Assembly: GCA_944739405.2 (NCBI GenBank)
Contig: OX123191.2
Coordinates: forward strand, 786,830 to 850,829
Direction: 5' to 3'
Length of the DNA stretch: 64,000 nt
Source of the DNA: Euclidia mi
Taxonomy: Eukaryota; Arthropoda; Insecta; Lepidoptera; Erebidae
Below the pieces are notes generated by a model. The model had not been told where the DNA came from and made no database searches. It was given only the letters and a program-made list of their open reading frames with translations. Shown piece by piece: positions 55,901 to 64,000 of the stretch (positions are counted from its first letter, which is position 1; each line of letters starts with the position of its first letter). The translations under genes were made by a program, and so were the position numbers.

Positions 55901-57909
55901 TCTCTCTGTTACTTTAGTTTTGTTCGGTGTAACCTGTCTGCTACAAGCATTTCATACAGAGGGATGATGTGGTCACTTTATACTCACAAAGCATAGTCAG
56001 TAGACATTAGAATACCAACCGTACATGGCGTACTGGGGATAAAGTTTGAGTGGTATATTGGCAATCTCACGTTCCATTTTGGGGTAGGTGTCATCATCAT
56101 CAGCCTTTAACAGTCCACTGCTGGACCAGGCCTCTCCTTTGAAAGGAGGAATTGACCTACTATACCACGCTGGCCAAACGGGTTGGTATAGGGTTTGTAT
56201 CAAGTTTTCCTTCTCTTACAGTGCTGTTCTATGCTTAATATGCCCCCTCTGTCGGCTCTTACGACACCCATGAGATGATATGGGGTGGTGACAATCCGTA
56301 TTCTTAATCCGTCACCACACGGACAGACATTTTGGGGTATAGCCAAGGTTTAATTTTTCCTCAGCAATTTCTTGTAACATTGTAACTGCAAATCGATCTC
56401 GAGATCTGAACGTCGTAGATATCACTGGCCGGATGTATTGTGCGAATTACGTGAGTCGTAGTCAGGCATCTATGTAAGTGCAAGTATTGGCTACTCTCAA
56501 ACCATTTTTGTATTGTATTAAATGCATATGAATATTACATACATACATAGACTCACGCCTGTTTCCCCGAAGGGGTAGGCAGAGGCATATTAAACGCCCA
56601 CTTTTCGCCAGTGTTTTGATCCCACGTAATAGGTGGCGAGCCTATTGCCGCTTATTGGGACATTTTGTTTGCCAGAGCCTCGTCCGTTGATCGGCAGGTG
56701 CACCACTTGCAGGTGAGGTTAGCTTGGGACCCTAAGTTCTTGGTGGGAACCCTATGCACATATTAATATTATAACAGCAAAAGTGTTTGTTTGATTGTCT
56801 TTCTTTTTCACGTCGTAACGTGGTCTGATTTTGTGTGTAGAGCCAGTTCTGAGGCTACTCCCAAGGTGAGCGCAGTCGCGGCCGATGTCTATTAATAATA
56901 TAAAAGTTAATTAGTAGTCGTTGTGTCTATATATACCTTTATTTATATGTGTATGGCTTCCCCAAGCGCTTTAGTTGCTGCATATGTGCAATAACGTGGC
57001 GTGTGGTACCATTAAGTATATCAGTAATATACGTAGTTCCTGAACAAACAAGTAAACAAGGTTATTTTAGTTAGCAAACAAGTAATTAAGGACCTCTGTA
57101 GCCAAATTAAATAAATTTTGCATAATTTGTTGATAAATAGCTATTACATATTTATAAGATAACCACAGGAAGTTTGGAGTCTAAGTTTATACATTTTTTG
57201 ATCCAATTTTATTTCATTGTTTTTGAAAACACGTTAACAAAATGTATATAATAGTCAAATTACGTTGAATGTTCCTAGACCTTCTAATTGCCCTTACTCT
57301 TCATCTAATCGGCTCCGTTATAAAACGTTTTAGTCAACGGTGCTTACTTGATCTTATAATGAGCTATATGCATTGCAATAAAATTGAAGTTTGTGGCAGG
57401 TCCAGCTTTCGTTTTGGTGGGGATGAGGTTTGAGTGGGAAAGAAGGCCTTATCTTGAAAAAATGAAATCTAATTATATTTTTGTAAGGAAAGACAAGGTT
57501 TGCGGAGCGAATGTGGAATCCCTGATAATTCGTGGAAGTTATTATTAATCGTACTCATTATGTTTACAGAGAGAAGCCCACACTGATCGAGTGGAAGAAA
57601 TCCGACAAGCCCCGCAAGTCGCTGGCGCTAACGTACGACAACCCGGTGCAGCTGGCGGCGTACTTCGGCGCCGTGTGCCACGACCTCAACTACAAGCACC
57701 TGCACGTGCGGGACGCTCTCCTAGTCATCGCCTACACCGACGGCTCGCCCGCCGACACATACCGCCTCGGAGCCGACAAGCTCAGGGAGCACTGGGCACA
57801 CTGGCTCATACGACTCGAGGAGTATGTCAAGAATTATGGCAACGATGAGGAGAAGATACTTAAAGGTGGGAAGAGGCTGTTCGAAGAGGATATTGGCAAT
57901 CTCCAGTAA
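46797..57909 (+). CDS. Mitochondrial genome maintenance exonuclease 1, four exons
   Basis: Join 46797-46998, 47320-47784, 52139-52352, 57570-57909; 1221 nt, 406 residues. MGME1 is a mitochondrial single-strand DNA exonuclease of the PD-(D/E)XK (RecB-like) superfamily that trims 5' flaps during mtDNA replication and removes linear mtDNA. The lysine/arginine-rich N terminus (MFRPVCTIGQRISLERKSKE) fits a mitochondrial presequence. Family landmarks: PSVTLILNKTMTEESRAALE with WKQERI, KFHSTL (H232), VLKYRGIFDAIADY (D288), LIEWKKSDKP (E301, K303), TYDNPVQLAAYFGAV and LVIAYTDGSPA. Human MGME1 has, from memory, H180, D238, D251 and K253; the 13- and 2-residue spacings agree, but the second acid is Glu here. 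All junctions have GT/AG and keep frame. The protein is longer than human (344) mainly in a low-similarity N-terminal region. Confidence 0.93.
47320..47784 (+). CDS. MGME1 exon 2
   Basis: Acceptor TTCCAG|CTAAAA; the one-base phase left by exon 1 makes GCT (Ala). It encodes about 155 residues up to EEFNKFYE, including the conserved PSVTLILNKTM block. Donor GAAG|GTATGT. The first 100 residues of this exon have no match I recognise and contain many Ser, Thr and Asn. Confidence 0.88.
49497..49682. mobile_element. MITE, PIF/Harbinger-like, TTA duplication
   Basis: Terminal inverted repeat CCCGACTACG at both ends, flanked by TTA at 49494-49496 and 49683-49685. 186 bp, noncoding. Internal text (CCACCGTAGCGCTTAAACTA, CTGAACCGATTTTAATAAAT) resembles other lepidopteran repeats. 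Confidence 0.68.
50337..50640. mobile_element. GC-rich palindromic MITE
   Basis: The ends AGGGCTCCTACGCACTATG are inverted repeats, with TA on each side (50335-50336, 50641-50642). The interior is rich in GCGGCCAG/CCGCA motifs, with a perfect central palindrome GCACTATGCGCA-TC-TGCGCATAGTGC at 50456-50481. Its termini resemble those of 41939-42960 (AGGCTGCTACACACAGTG). Confidence 0.75.
51056..51261 (+). mobile_element. Nonautonomous Helitron in MGME1 intron 2
   Basis: TCTTAATATATAAAATCCTT at the start and GCTGGCGTCCTCTAG|T at the end, with no TIR or duplication. Near-identical to 45053-45269 except for a few substitutions. Confidence 0.8.
51270..51686 (-). pseudogene. Decayed RTE-type polyprotein fragment
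   Basis: Minus-strand pieces in shifting frames: CLKTKVFDQCVLPVLSYGME, MERTMLGVSLRDRMRNEEIR, SRKVLEWRPHPGRCSRGRPP, ARWSDDFVGIAGNGWM. These are typical RTE C-terminal sequences, here broken by at least two frameshifts. A related scrap lies at 52613-52880. Confidence 0.82.
51688..51916 (-). mobile_element. Short SINE-like element with 11-bp TSD
   Basis: Flanked by GAACGCTGCCC (51677-51687) and GAATGCTGCCC (51917-51927). Same family as 53242-53476. It inserted into the RTE fragment or its edge, so it is younger. Confidence 0.8.
52139..52352 (+). CDS. MGME1 exon 3
   Basis: Acceptor CCTTGCAG|CTCAAATGG, donor TATGA|GTAAGT. Residues 223-294: AQMAVGTKFHSTLKNYF through GIFDAIADY, carrying the conserved His and the first catalytic Asp. 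Unlike its AT-rich flanks it is markedly GC-rich at third positions (GAGGTGGAGGGTGTGTGGGT). Confidence 0.93.
52458..52880 (-). mobile_element. RTE-type LINE fragments
   Basis: 52458-52612 (+ strand ACTCACGCCTGTTTCCCGGA, GGGGTAGGCAGAGACTACGG) is the RTE 3' end as at 8781. 52613-52880 matches the other RTE fragment at 51270-51686 (GGGAGGCCTGTCTCTAC, ACACACTGGTCAAAAACTCG), so two RTE pieces are joined or recombined here. Confidence 0.75.
53242..53476 (-). mobile_element. SINE-like element with 12-bp TSD
   Basis: Flanked by perfect TAGGAGCTCTTA (53230-53241 and 53477-53488). 235 bp with a TACA tail, CCGAAGGGGTAGGCAGAGGC, CGCTTATCGGGATATTTTG and TGCACCACTTGCAGGTGAGG. The perfect duplication fixes the family boundaries, the 5' end (minus strand) being GGTGCAAAGGGTTCCCACC. 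Confidence 0.9.
53595..53755 (+). mobile_element. Jockey-type LINE 3' end
   Basis: GAGTTTTATTGCCCGTTCTT, CATTGCTTTGCGAA and CATAAGTGTCACATTGTGAG match the 3' noncoding part of 17921-19290, here on the + strand, ending TTTGACTTTGA. 5'-truncated. Confidence 0.75.
54162..54433. repeat. Inverted-repeat element, ~35-bp ends
   Basis: 54162-54198 and 54400-54433 are inverted copies (AACGACAACCCARCCTACTA core). The 200-base interior is unassigned. Probably a MITE; no duplication found. Confidence 0.6.
55380..55850. repeat. GC-rich interspersed repeat
   Basis: GC-rich block with GCGGTGTTGCGTTGCCG occurring twice (near 55450 and 55530), joined at 55645 to the body also seen at 41730-41900 (GCCAATACCCGTCGGGGG ... 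GGATTTTCCAACTCG). It gives fortuitous open frames on both strands. Probably LINE-derived. Confidence 0.55.
56092..56328. repeat. Interspersed repeat, second full copy
   Basis: Same repeat as 42541-42775: CATCATCAGCC, CTACTATACCACGCTGGCCA, GGTTGGTATAGGGTTTGTAT, CGGCTCTTACGACACCCATG, CACCACACGGACA. High identity over about 235 bp with no visible duplication. Confidence 0.75.
56538..56758 (-). mobile_element. SINE-like element with 13-bp TSD
   Basis: Flanked by CATATGAATATTA (56525-56537) and CATATTAATATTA (56759-56771). Same family as 53242-53476. Confidence 0.87.
57570..57909 (+). CDS. MGME1 exon 4, terminal
   Basis: Acceptor TGTTTACAG|AGAGAAG completes the split Glu codon. Encodes residues 294-406: EEKPTLIEWKKSDKPRKSLA, TYDNPVQLAAYFGAVCHDL, VRDALLVIAYTDGSPADTY, HWAHWLIRLEEYV and the stop TAA at 57907. 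Strongly GC-rich in third positions. It carries the (E)XK half of the active site. Confidence 0.94.
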
Positions 57910-60900
57910 TGCACGGTATGTGGCACTTCAGTTTTATAGCTTCGTAATAGGTGGGCAAAGTTTGGCAACGATTGGTCCAGTCACTTCTAGGATATGTGAC
58001 CGATGTATTTTGCATCAGAATGCCACAGTGCTTCAGTGAGCACGTCAAGCTATCGGTCGTGGTGCTTGTCTCAGTTTTAGAATTGTTAGGCTATGACGGA
58101 AGCCTTCGGGCGGCCTGAAAACTTCGACACCAGAGTTGGTCATACACTCGCACGAAGAAGAAAGATCCTCGATACCAAAATTCCTCATCGTCTTTACGTT
58201 ATCCCGGTTGCATCCAAGACTTTTCGTCTTGGAGCTCAAAATCTTTCTGATCTTACCAGATTTGACAGCATAATATTACCTATTAACTTTTCCACAGAGT
58301 AACTACCGACTGACCTAGCTCGCTCTATCGATACCATCTTACTCACGACTATACTGCCATTTTTAAAGAAACATCACTATTCCTTGCCGTTTCTTCGATC
58401 ATCACTACTCCTTGCAAATCTTGAAAAAGTGAACAAAAAAGGTTACAAAATTGCACGTGAACCTGAGCGAAAAAGCTAACTTGCTCGGTATACCCGCCAT
58501 GTAGTGTTAAGATGAGCGCACAGAAATTATTGATTAGTCAATATTGTTGTATGTAGAAACCCCCACAACTTCATCCAACAGGTGGGCGGCAGTACGCTCA
58601 TGTAATTATATTTCTCAGAACACATATTCACTTACTCTAGTTTTTGCTCATCACCACTTCCTATTGAGTAGGCCACAAGATCATTTGCTAACAAATACAA
58701 TATTTTTTCTTTTCAGTGGAGATTGAGCTGAGGACATGAAATAGAACTGAGGATATAGATCATATGTACGTCGTTGTCACGTTTTGGTTGAACCATCCCA
58801 TCGTACCTCCTTGTGTCGACACGCTACGCCAGAAGTCTTCATACTACACCTTCTTAAATCGCCCCGTGACACGCACTGGTCACGGTTTGTCATGTTTATA
58901 CGAAGTCTTCGCCCATTCTGCTAGGTATACAAAAGAAATAAGTATTGGTAAAGTAAATTCTTGAATGTAGAATCATAATTTCTGATAGACTATTGACGTT
59001 CTCTGTTCATCTGCACATAACCATAGTATAGAACCAGATGCCAGATATATTTGGGTAATAACTTTCTGTGTATGGTGCCATTTACTCACCAGACGATTCC
59101 AAGTATGTCAGGCTTGCTGTGAGAAATTCCTACAGAGTATCGGAATGTCACGTGAATAAGTAATAGGTCTGTGATGGCGGACTTTCTTGTGACGAGATCT
59201 ATTTACGTCTCACTATATTCGCCTGACGATTGAACGAAATATTTCCATCAAAAATTACTGTTAAAGCTAATAAGATTCTCTCGGTACATTTAAATTGTCT
59301 TTACCGTTATGTTCTAGTGAACATTTGGCTATTAACGCAATACGATATACAGTATACAAAAATCGTGAGCATGACACATAAATACCTTAGTCACAGTGAC
59401 ACATATTGTTTGTGCCGCGTGTCTCACTGACTACATTAGTTGTGAACGTGAACAAACCGTAAGTAGATCAATGAACTGCGTGTTAGTGCGCCGGCGCCGC
59501 TTGCCGAGCCATACGGAAACTGTTGGGCGACGGCCAAACTGAACTAGTCGTGTGCGATACAAACAAGTTCAAGGTTCATATTGACAGATATAATTATGTG
59601 ACTAATAAAATTCTCAATTTTTACAAATCCACAGTAAGCGTCGCCATTGTATTAGCCCACAGAAGTTCATTGCAGGACATGGGCCACCTCAAGGTACTCC
59701 ACAGTAAGCTTACCGTGGCTAAAATTAATATTCTTTCGAATCGGATGCCGGAGACCATTAAGTCGAGACCGTTCTCCATAACGAAAAGTATTGATGATGG
59801 ATAAGCCATAAACTTACCGTCGCAGTTACTTTTTAGATATTTCTATGTAACAGACATACCTATCTAAAAATAAAGTTAACGCAACTCAGCAGATTGCATT
59901 GAAGTTGAAGTACGATATTTGGGTGAGATAGTTATTAACTCAACTATAAGTTGCTTTAAGTCTACCTACAGAGAGCGTCAATAGTCAACGACGAGTAGAA
60001 ATTAATTTGGCTAGAAAAGAGGATGTATGAGTAAGGTAAAAGACTGGGTAAGTTGTTAAATGTTTGTCATTTTTACACAAAATACTTTCATGGATAGTGA
60101 AACCTTTTTTCTGCAACAAAATATTACAGACTAAAACATTGATGCAGTCAAACCATGCAACAAATATGAAAAAAGCAAATTGTAGTATTTATTAAGCGAA
60201 AATAGGTTTCATATTAGTTATATGCCTTCTCATTACTACATCTTATTTATAAACTAACTATAATCACATGAGTATGTTAACAAGTAATTATGTATTTATG
60301 TTTCACAAGCACCTGTTATATGGTAGCATAGTACATGCCATGACACACATTCATTGTTACTATTTATTATATCGTGCACATTTTATACATATAACATTCA
60401 GAATTTGAGATGAGTTGACAACAAAAAGCAGTCGGCATCACTGTCTAGTATGTTACAGACCAATATTGGGAAGAGTGGACAAAATTAATGGGACTGCTTT
60501 CTGTTGGGATTCATTTACATCTGTATAATGTTAAATAAAATATTATTGTTACTGATATAAAAGACATTTTACGATCAGACCGACCAGGATACTGTATTCA
60601 GCTGCTATACAAGGCCGTCCTTTAACACACAAGACATGCTTCGAACCAAGATTGAAGTTGAGACAGTTAACTATGAGATTGATATGTTTGTATTTTATCT
60701 GCAACACATTTAATTGTTATTCTATTTACTTAGTTGTGTTGTATGTGCATCAGAACAGTGCCTTGCCCACGGTCACATTGTCTATAGAAAACGTACATTT
60801 CTACTGAACTATCTCAATTATTTATCTTGATTGTATAATTGTATTAAAGCTACAAGAAATTAACTCTATGCTAGATGTAATAAAGTAGATTTTCCTTAAT

Positions 60901-61017
60901 TGCCAAATATTAAGTTAGCTAACTAGTCCAATATTGGTACAAATTGTGTTCGATGTGCTAAACATTAAAACAAATAGTGTTTCACACTCGTGCTCTATTG
61001 TTACCAGACGTAATTAC
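57910..61017. other. MGME1 3' flank, no further gene seen
   Basis: The first AATAAA after the stop that I find is at 59604, with others near 60537, so the 3' UTR end is unclear. 58060-58330 holds a worn repeat (TTTTCCACAGAGTAACTACC, related to 21035-21175). 59657-59705 resembles a CR1-like tail. The rest is unassigned. Confidence 0.45.
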
Positions 61018-61691
61018 ACCATAGAGCATAGATATTTATATAGAGGCGCATTTCTTATGGGCGCTCGGTAGACAAACTTTCTGTGATCCAAATTGCCGCT
61101 TGGCGGCGTGGTAGTCGCGCTGTGACAGCTGTCTCTATGAGTGCAAGAGAGACGAAAACTGACGACACCCGCCAACACGCCACTTGGAATCGGCACACGA
61201 AATCCTTAAGAAATGCGCTTCTATTATGTAAATCTGTATTCATTGATTACACCTTAGTCACTCTATAGTCACTAGTGTGGACATTCCTAGCACCTCGTTG
61301 TATTTACCAAATGAGGTCGATATTCTATAGTAACTGACACTAAAAGTGAAGTAAGCAGTCCTTAGTACCATCAATGAATACAAATTTTACATAATAGAAG
61401 CGTATTTCTTAAGGATGTCGTGTGCCGATTAAAGTTGGCGTATTGACGGTTGTCAGTGTAGTACGTAGTTGGCGCCGTTGGCGGCGCTGGCGTCGTTCTC
61501 CGTCTTTCTTGCTCTCGTAGTTAAGTGACACAGGAGAAACTTTCGTCTCTCTTGCACTCGTAGAGTCAGCTGTCACAGCGCGACTGCCACGCCGCCAAGC
61601 GGCAATATGGGTCACACTGGTCACAGAAAGTTTGTCTTAAAAGCGATAATAAGAAATACACCTCTATAAATAAATATCTATGCTCTATGGT
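61018..61691. repeat. Large foldback element, 229- and 321-bp arms
   Basis: Both ends read ACCATAGAGCATAGATATTTA inward. Arms 61018-61246 and 61371-61691 pair over their length, the right arm holding about 95 extra bases (GGCGCCGTTGGCGGCGCTGG region), around a 124-base loop. Shared modules: GCCGCTTGGCGGCGTGG, GCGCTGTGACAGCTG, GAGTGCAAGAGAGACGAAA, ATCGGCACACGA. Related solo pieces lie at 26814-26945 and 62547-62655. No transposase. Confidence 0.85.
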
Positions 61692-62546
61692 ACCATGAAA
61701 GAAAGTGTGCATTAAAGAGACCACCTTTAATAAAATTAGGAGGTTTTGGTGAATCTCAATTTTACTTTCAGGCTACTTAAACTGTGAGGTGAGCGCTTGT
61801 TAGTGATCAGTGCCGTTGTATCACAATAGAGCTCGAGTGTGTCACTCTCTGTTCGGAGCTGAGTGACTACAGCATTTATTTCATTGTAAAGCTTCACATT
61901 TTGTTTATTGGTTTACATTACAAGCCTGTTGGACTTGTAACGACTATCTTTTAATATTTACCTCTATTTGATAGGTTTTTATTTTGTGATTTTGAATAAT
62001 TTTCCTAAATTTCTTTTCGTTGTTTTCTTTGCGCCATATATTCTGGTTTATTCAATGTATAACTATTTAGGGTTTGTATTTAAGTATGTAATGTTTTAGA
62101 TAGAACATGTATCGTATTGTATATTATCTTGTACTGTGGTTTCGTGCTTAGTAATTCGACTGCTGAACATTTAGCCGTCTATGTTAAGGTCTGAATTAAG
62201 TTTGTACTATTGTAATTCTTTAAAATTAAATAATCTAGACTTCTTTTTGTCTTTCATTGTTTTACCTTCCGTGAATAGCAATAATTATAACTTTAATTAA
62301 GACTCCCGCACTACTCACAGAATGAAGTCAAGTGTGAGATTCACTCGCCTATGAAGTTCAGTAATAGAGGTAGGTATCCACTTAAAATACCCTTCTTGGC
62401 CACGGAAGCCCGTGCTTCGAAAAGCACAGCCCTCGGTTCCGGTTGTCATGAAGATCTTTGGCAGTCGTTACAGTGAGTTACTACCTTAGTTAAACTGATG
62501 CTAGTCTAATCGTGTGCCAATTCCAAGTGGGGTCTGGCACCAGTTT

Positions 62547-62655
62547 AGTTTGTAGTTGGCGGCGCTGGCGTCGATCTCCGTCTCACTTGCTTTCATAGAA
62601 AGTTTGTCTTCAGAGCGCGCATAGGAAATGCGCCTCTATTTAAATAGGTATCTGA
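62547..62655 (+). repeat. Solo fragment of the 61-kb foldback family
   Basis: TTGGCGGCGCTGGCGTCGAT, GAAAGTTTGTCTTCAGAGCG and GAAATGCGCCTCTATTTAAA, in the order of the right arm of 61018-61691 but lacking the GCCGCTTGGCGGC module. Confidence 0.7.
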
Positions 62656-62775
62656 GCTGTTTGCTTTGGATTGCGGAGATCTGACAGGCAATCGCTCTGC
62701 GAAAAAACTAATATTTAATCAAATCCGGATAGACGTGCGAAGCAACTGGGATGACGCTAGGAGGATGATGATGAT

Positions 62776-62880
62776 TTCACGCCTTTTTTTTATTCCCGAA
62801 GGGGTAGGCAGAGGTGTATTATATACCCACTTTTCGCCAGTTATGTTTCGGTTCCTATTGCCATCTACCGGGCACATTAA
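62776..62880 (-). mobile_element. Truncated SINE copy
   Basis: CACGCC...TTCCCGAAGGGGTAGGCAGA, CCCACTTTTCGCCAGTTATG, ATCTACCGGGCACATTAATA: the 3' half of the tRNA-SINE family, without its head. Confidence 0.7.
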
Positions 62881-63343
62881 TACGCGATATTAATGTAGGT
62901 ATAGGTACAGGTGTAAAAAGACCCTTAACGAAAACTGAAACCCCATATTGTACCAATCATTACGAACAATTTTTACTTCTGCACCATACCTGGGAAATTA
63001 CAGGAGATATTGAGGTTCAAATTTACTATACAATTTTTGCAATTAGGTTCAAAATCGATGCTTTCACCCTGCCAATATGTTCTACAGGTCTCCTATGCAA
63101 CCATGGATAAGTAGATATTTCGAAAAACTGCGGCTTAAAAAATGTGTCCACTTAAAAAAATATGGGTTCCCAGGTTTTTTTTTGCTTAGTATGACTTGGC
63201 ATGATGTCCAAAACGAGTAGATACGTAGACTTCTGCTTGTTGATGGGTCTTGTGACACCCTATGTAATTATGTAGGTATTTAATAAAGTCAACACAAAAA
63301 GCCGACAGCTGGCTATCAACGCACTTACCGCTGCCAGCTTCCT
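62881..63343. other. Noncoding stretch, nothing recognised
   Basis: AT-rich, short frames only, no repeats assigned. Confidence 0.45.
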
Positions 63344-63558
63344 GAGGGTCTAGTCCGAGTTTGCACTCGATCGTCACGATCGACGATAGCTAGTCGACGG
63401 GAACAATTTCCATACATTTTCTAAATGCGCCCCCTAGCGGTCTCTATCGATCGCAACACTCCGTTAGGTGGCGCTTTTGGAAAATGTATGGAAATTGTTC
63501 CCGGCGACAATTCTATCGTCAATCGTGACGATCGAGTGCAAACTCGGACTAGACCCTC
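63344..63558. mobile_element. Palindromic MITE, ~97-bp arms
   Basis: The two halves are inverted copies at about 90 percent: ends GAGGGTCTAGTCCGAGTTTG, then CACTCGATCGTCACGAT, inner GGGAACAATTTCCATACATT. The 20-base centre is rich in ATCGATCG. CTG lies just outside or overlapping each end (63342-63344, 63558-63560). No coding capacity. Confidence 0.82.
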
Positions 63559-63589
63559 TGTATACGGCTAAGAACTCACGGAGCGATTT

Positions 63590-63850
63590 TCACCCGCGAC
63601 CGCCGCGGTTGCGGGCCCGCAGCTTCTGTAGAATGCAGATATATATGTAAAAAATTAAAGCACAACTCACGACGCGTTTTACGCCCACGGTGTGCGCGGT
63701 TGTTTGCGGTTCCCGCTGCACCGGCGGGCAACTAGTGGAATCGTGCGGGCCGCCGTCAACCGCAGCCTCGGCGGTTGGCGCCCGCGCGCTCTGCGGTCGG
63801 TTGGCGGGCCGCGGTCGCGGCGAGGGGCGGCGGGGATAGAAATCCAACGT
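63590..63850. repeat. GC-rich repeat-like block
   Basis: Dense in CCGCGG, GCGGTTG and GGCGGGCC words (CGACCGCCGCGGTTGCGGGC at the left, GGGCCGCGGTCGCGGCGAGG at the right, partly inverted). It resembles the GC-rich MITEs at 50337 and 41939 in style, but I could not define termini. Overlapping frames on both strands are not supported as genes. Confidence 0.45.
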
Positions 63851-64000
63851 CATTTTGAACCAGCCAGTGACTTGTGTCATCGTGTCAAATGTATGTGCAT
63901 GTTTAAAATTAAACAAACATTATAAAATGGATATTGAAATCGATCTACTATAATTACTTACGTCTTGCAACCGCCCGTCTTGCGATCATCGCCCGCCACG

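Larger units (their letters stand above)
52353..57569 (+). other. MGME1 intron 3 (5217 bp)
   Basis: Contains a CR1-like tail (52365-52450), an RTE 3' end (52458-52612) and a second RTE scrap, two SINE-like copies, a Jockey tail, an inverted-repeat element (54162-54433), a GC-rich repeat (55380-55850) and an ATC-type repeat (56092-56328). 56772-57569 is unassigned and ends in the acceptor ATGTTTACAG. Confidence 0.8.

Noticed and set aside
63590..63925. Arginine-rich frames on both strands near the right end
   Set aside because: Composition is explained by the GC-rich repeat; no domain and no splice context.

Overview
The window looks like lepidopteran (moth or butterfly) nuclear DNA: AT-rich, intron-bearing, and filled with repeat types characteristic of that order. 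These include Helitrons that start near TCTATACTAATA and end in CTAGT, RTE, Jockey and R1-type LINEs, tRNA-derived SINEs whose tail is the RTE-type end (GGGGTAGGCAGAG with a TATG/TACA tail), and many short foldback elements. I see no bacterial or viral genome features.

Only one host gene is clearly supported. It is MGME1 (mitochondrial genome maintenance exonuclease 1, PD-(D/E)XK superfamily) on the + strand, with four exons at 46797-46998, 47320-47784, 52139-52352 and 57570-57909. They join in frame into a 406-residue protein. Its large introns 2 and 3 are packed with LINE, SINE, Helitron and MITE insertions.

Layout. 1-1059: single-copy-looking DNA with one 112-bp foldback. 1060-3931: an apparently complete Transib DNA transposon, related to the ancestor of RAG1, with 37-bp perfect terminal inverted repeats, a 5-bp CATCG target duplication and an uninterrupted transposase reading frame with one predicted intron. 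3937-33640: mostly unassigned noncoding DNA with scattered insertions: tRNA-SINE, RTE, Jockey, another LINE end, a 10-bp-TSD MITE candidate and a hAT element with an 8-bp TSD. 33641-44659: four head-to-tail Helitron-type units carrying a roughly 90-125 bp minisatellite and many nested insertions, including an R1-like retrotransposon with a 12-bp TSD, a copia-type 3' end, inverted SINEs, and a Tc1/mariner-like element that itself holds foldback, TIR and SINE elements. 44660-46796: spacer with Helitron and SINE fragments, then the MGME1 5' flank. 46797-57909: MGME1. 57910-64000: 3' flank with a 674-bp foldback, a palindromic MITE and a GC-rich repeat.

How the parts relate. The mobile elements supply their own trans machinery or depend on others' machinery. 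The Transib transposase matches its own ends, and at least three short-element types share the 3' tail of the RTE-type LINE, which suggests they use its reverse transcriptase. MGME1 is the only product with a clear cellular role, in mitochondrial DNA flap and end processing. All family calls come from reading motifs and from memory of the families; no database search was run.
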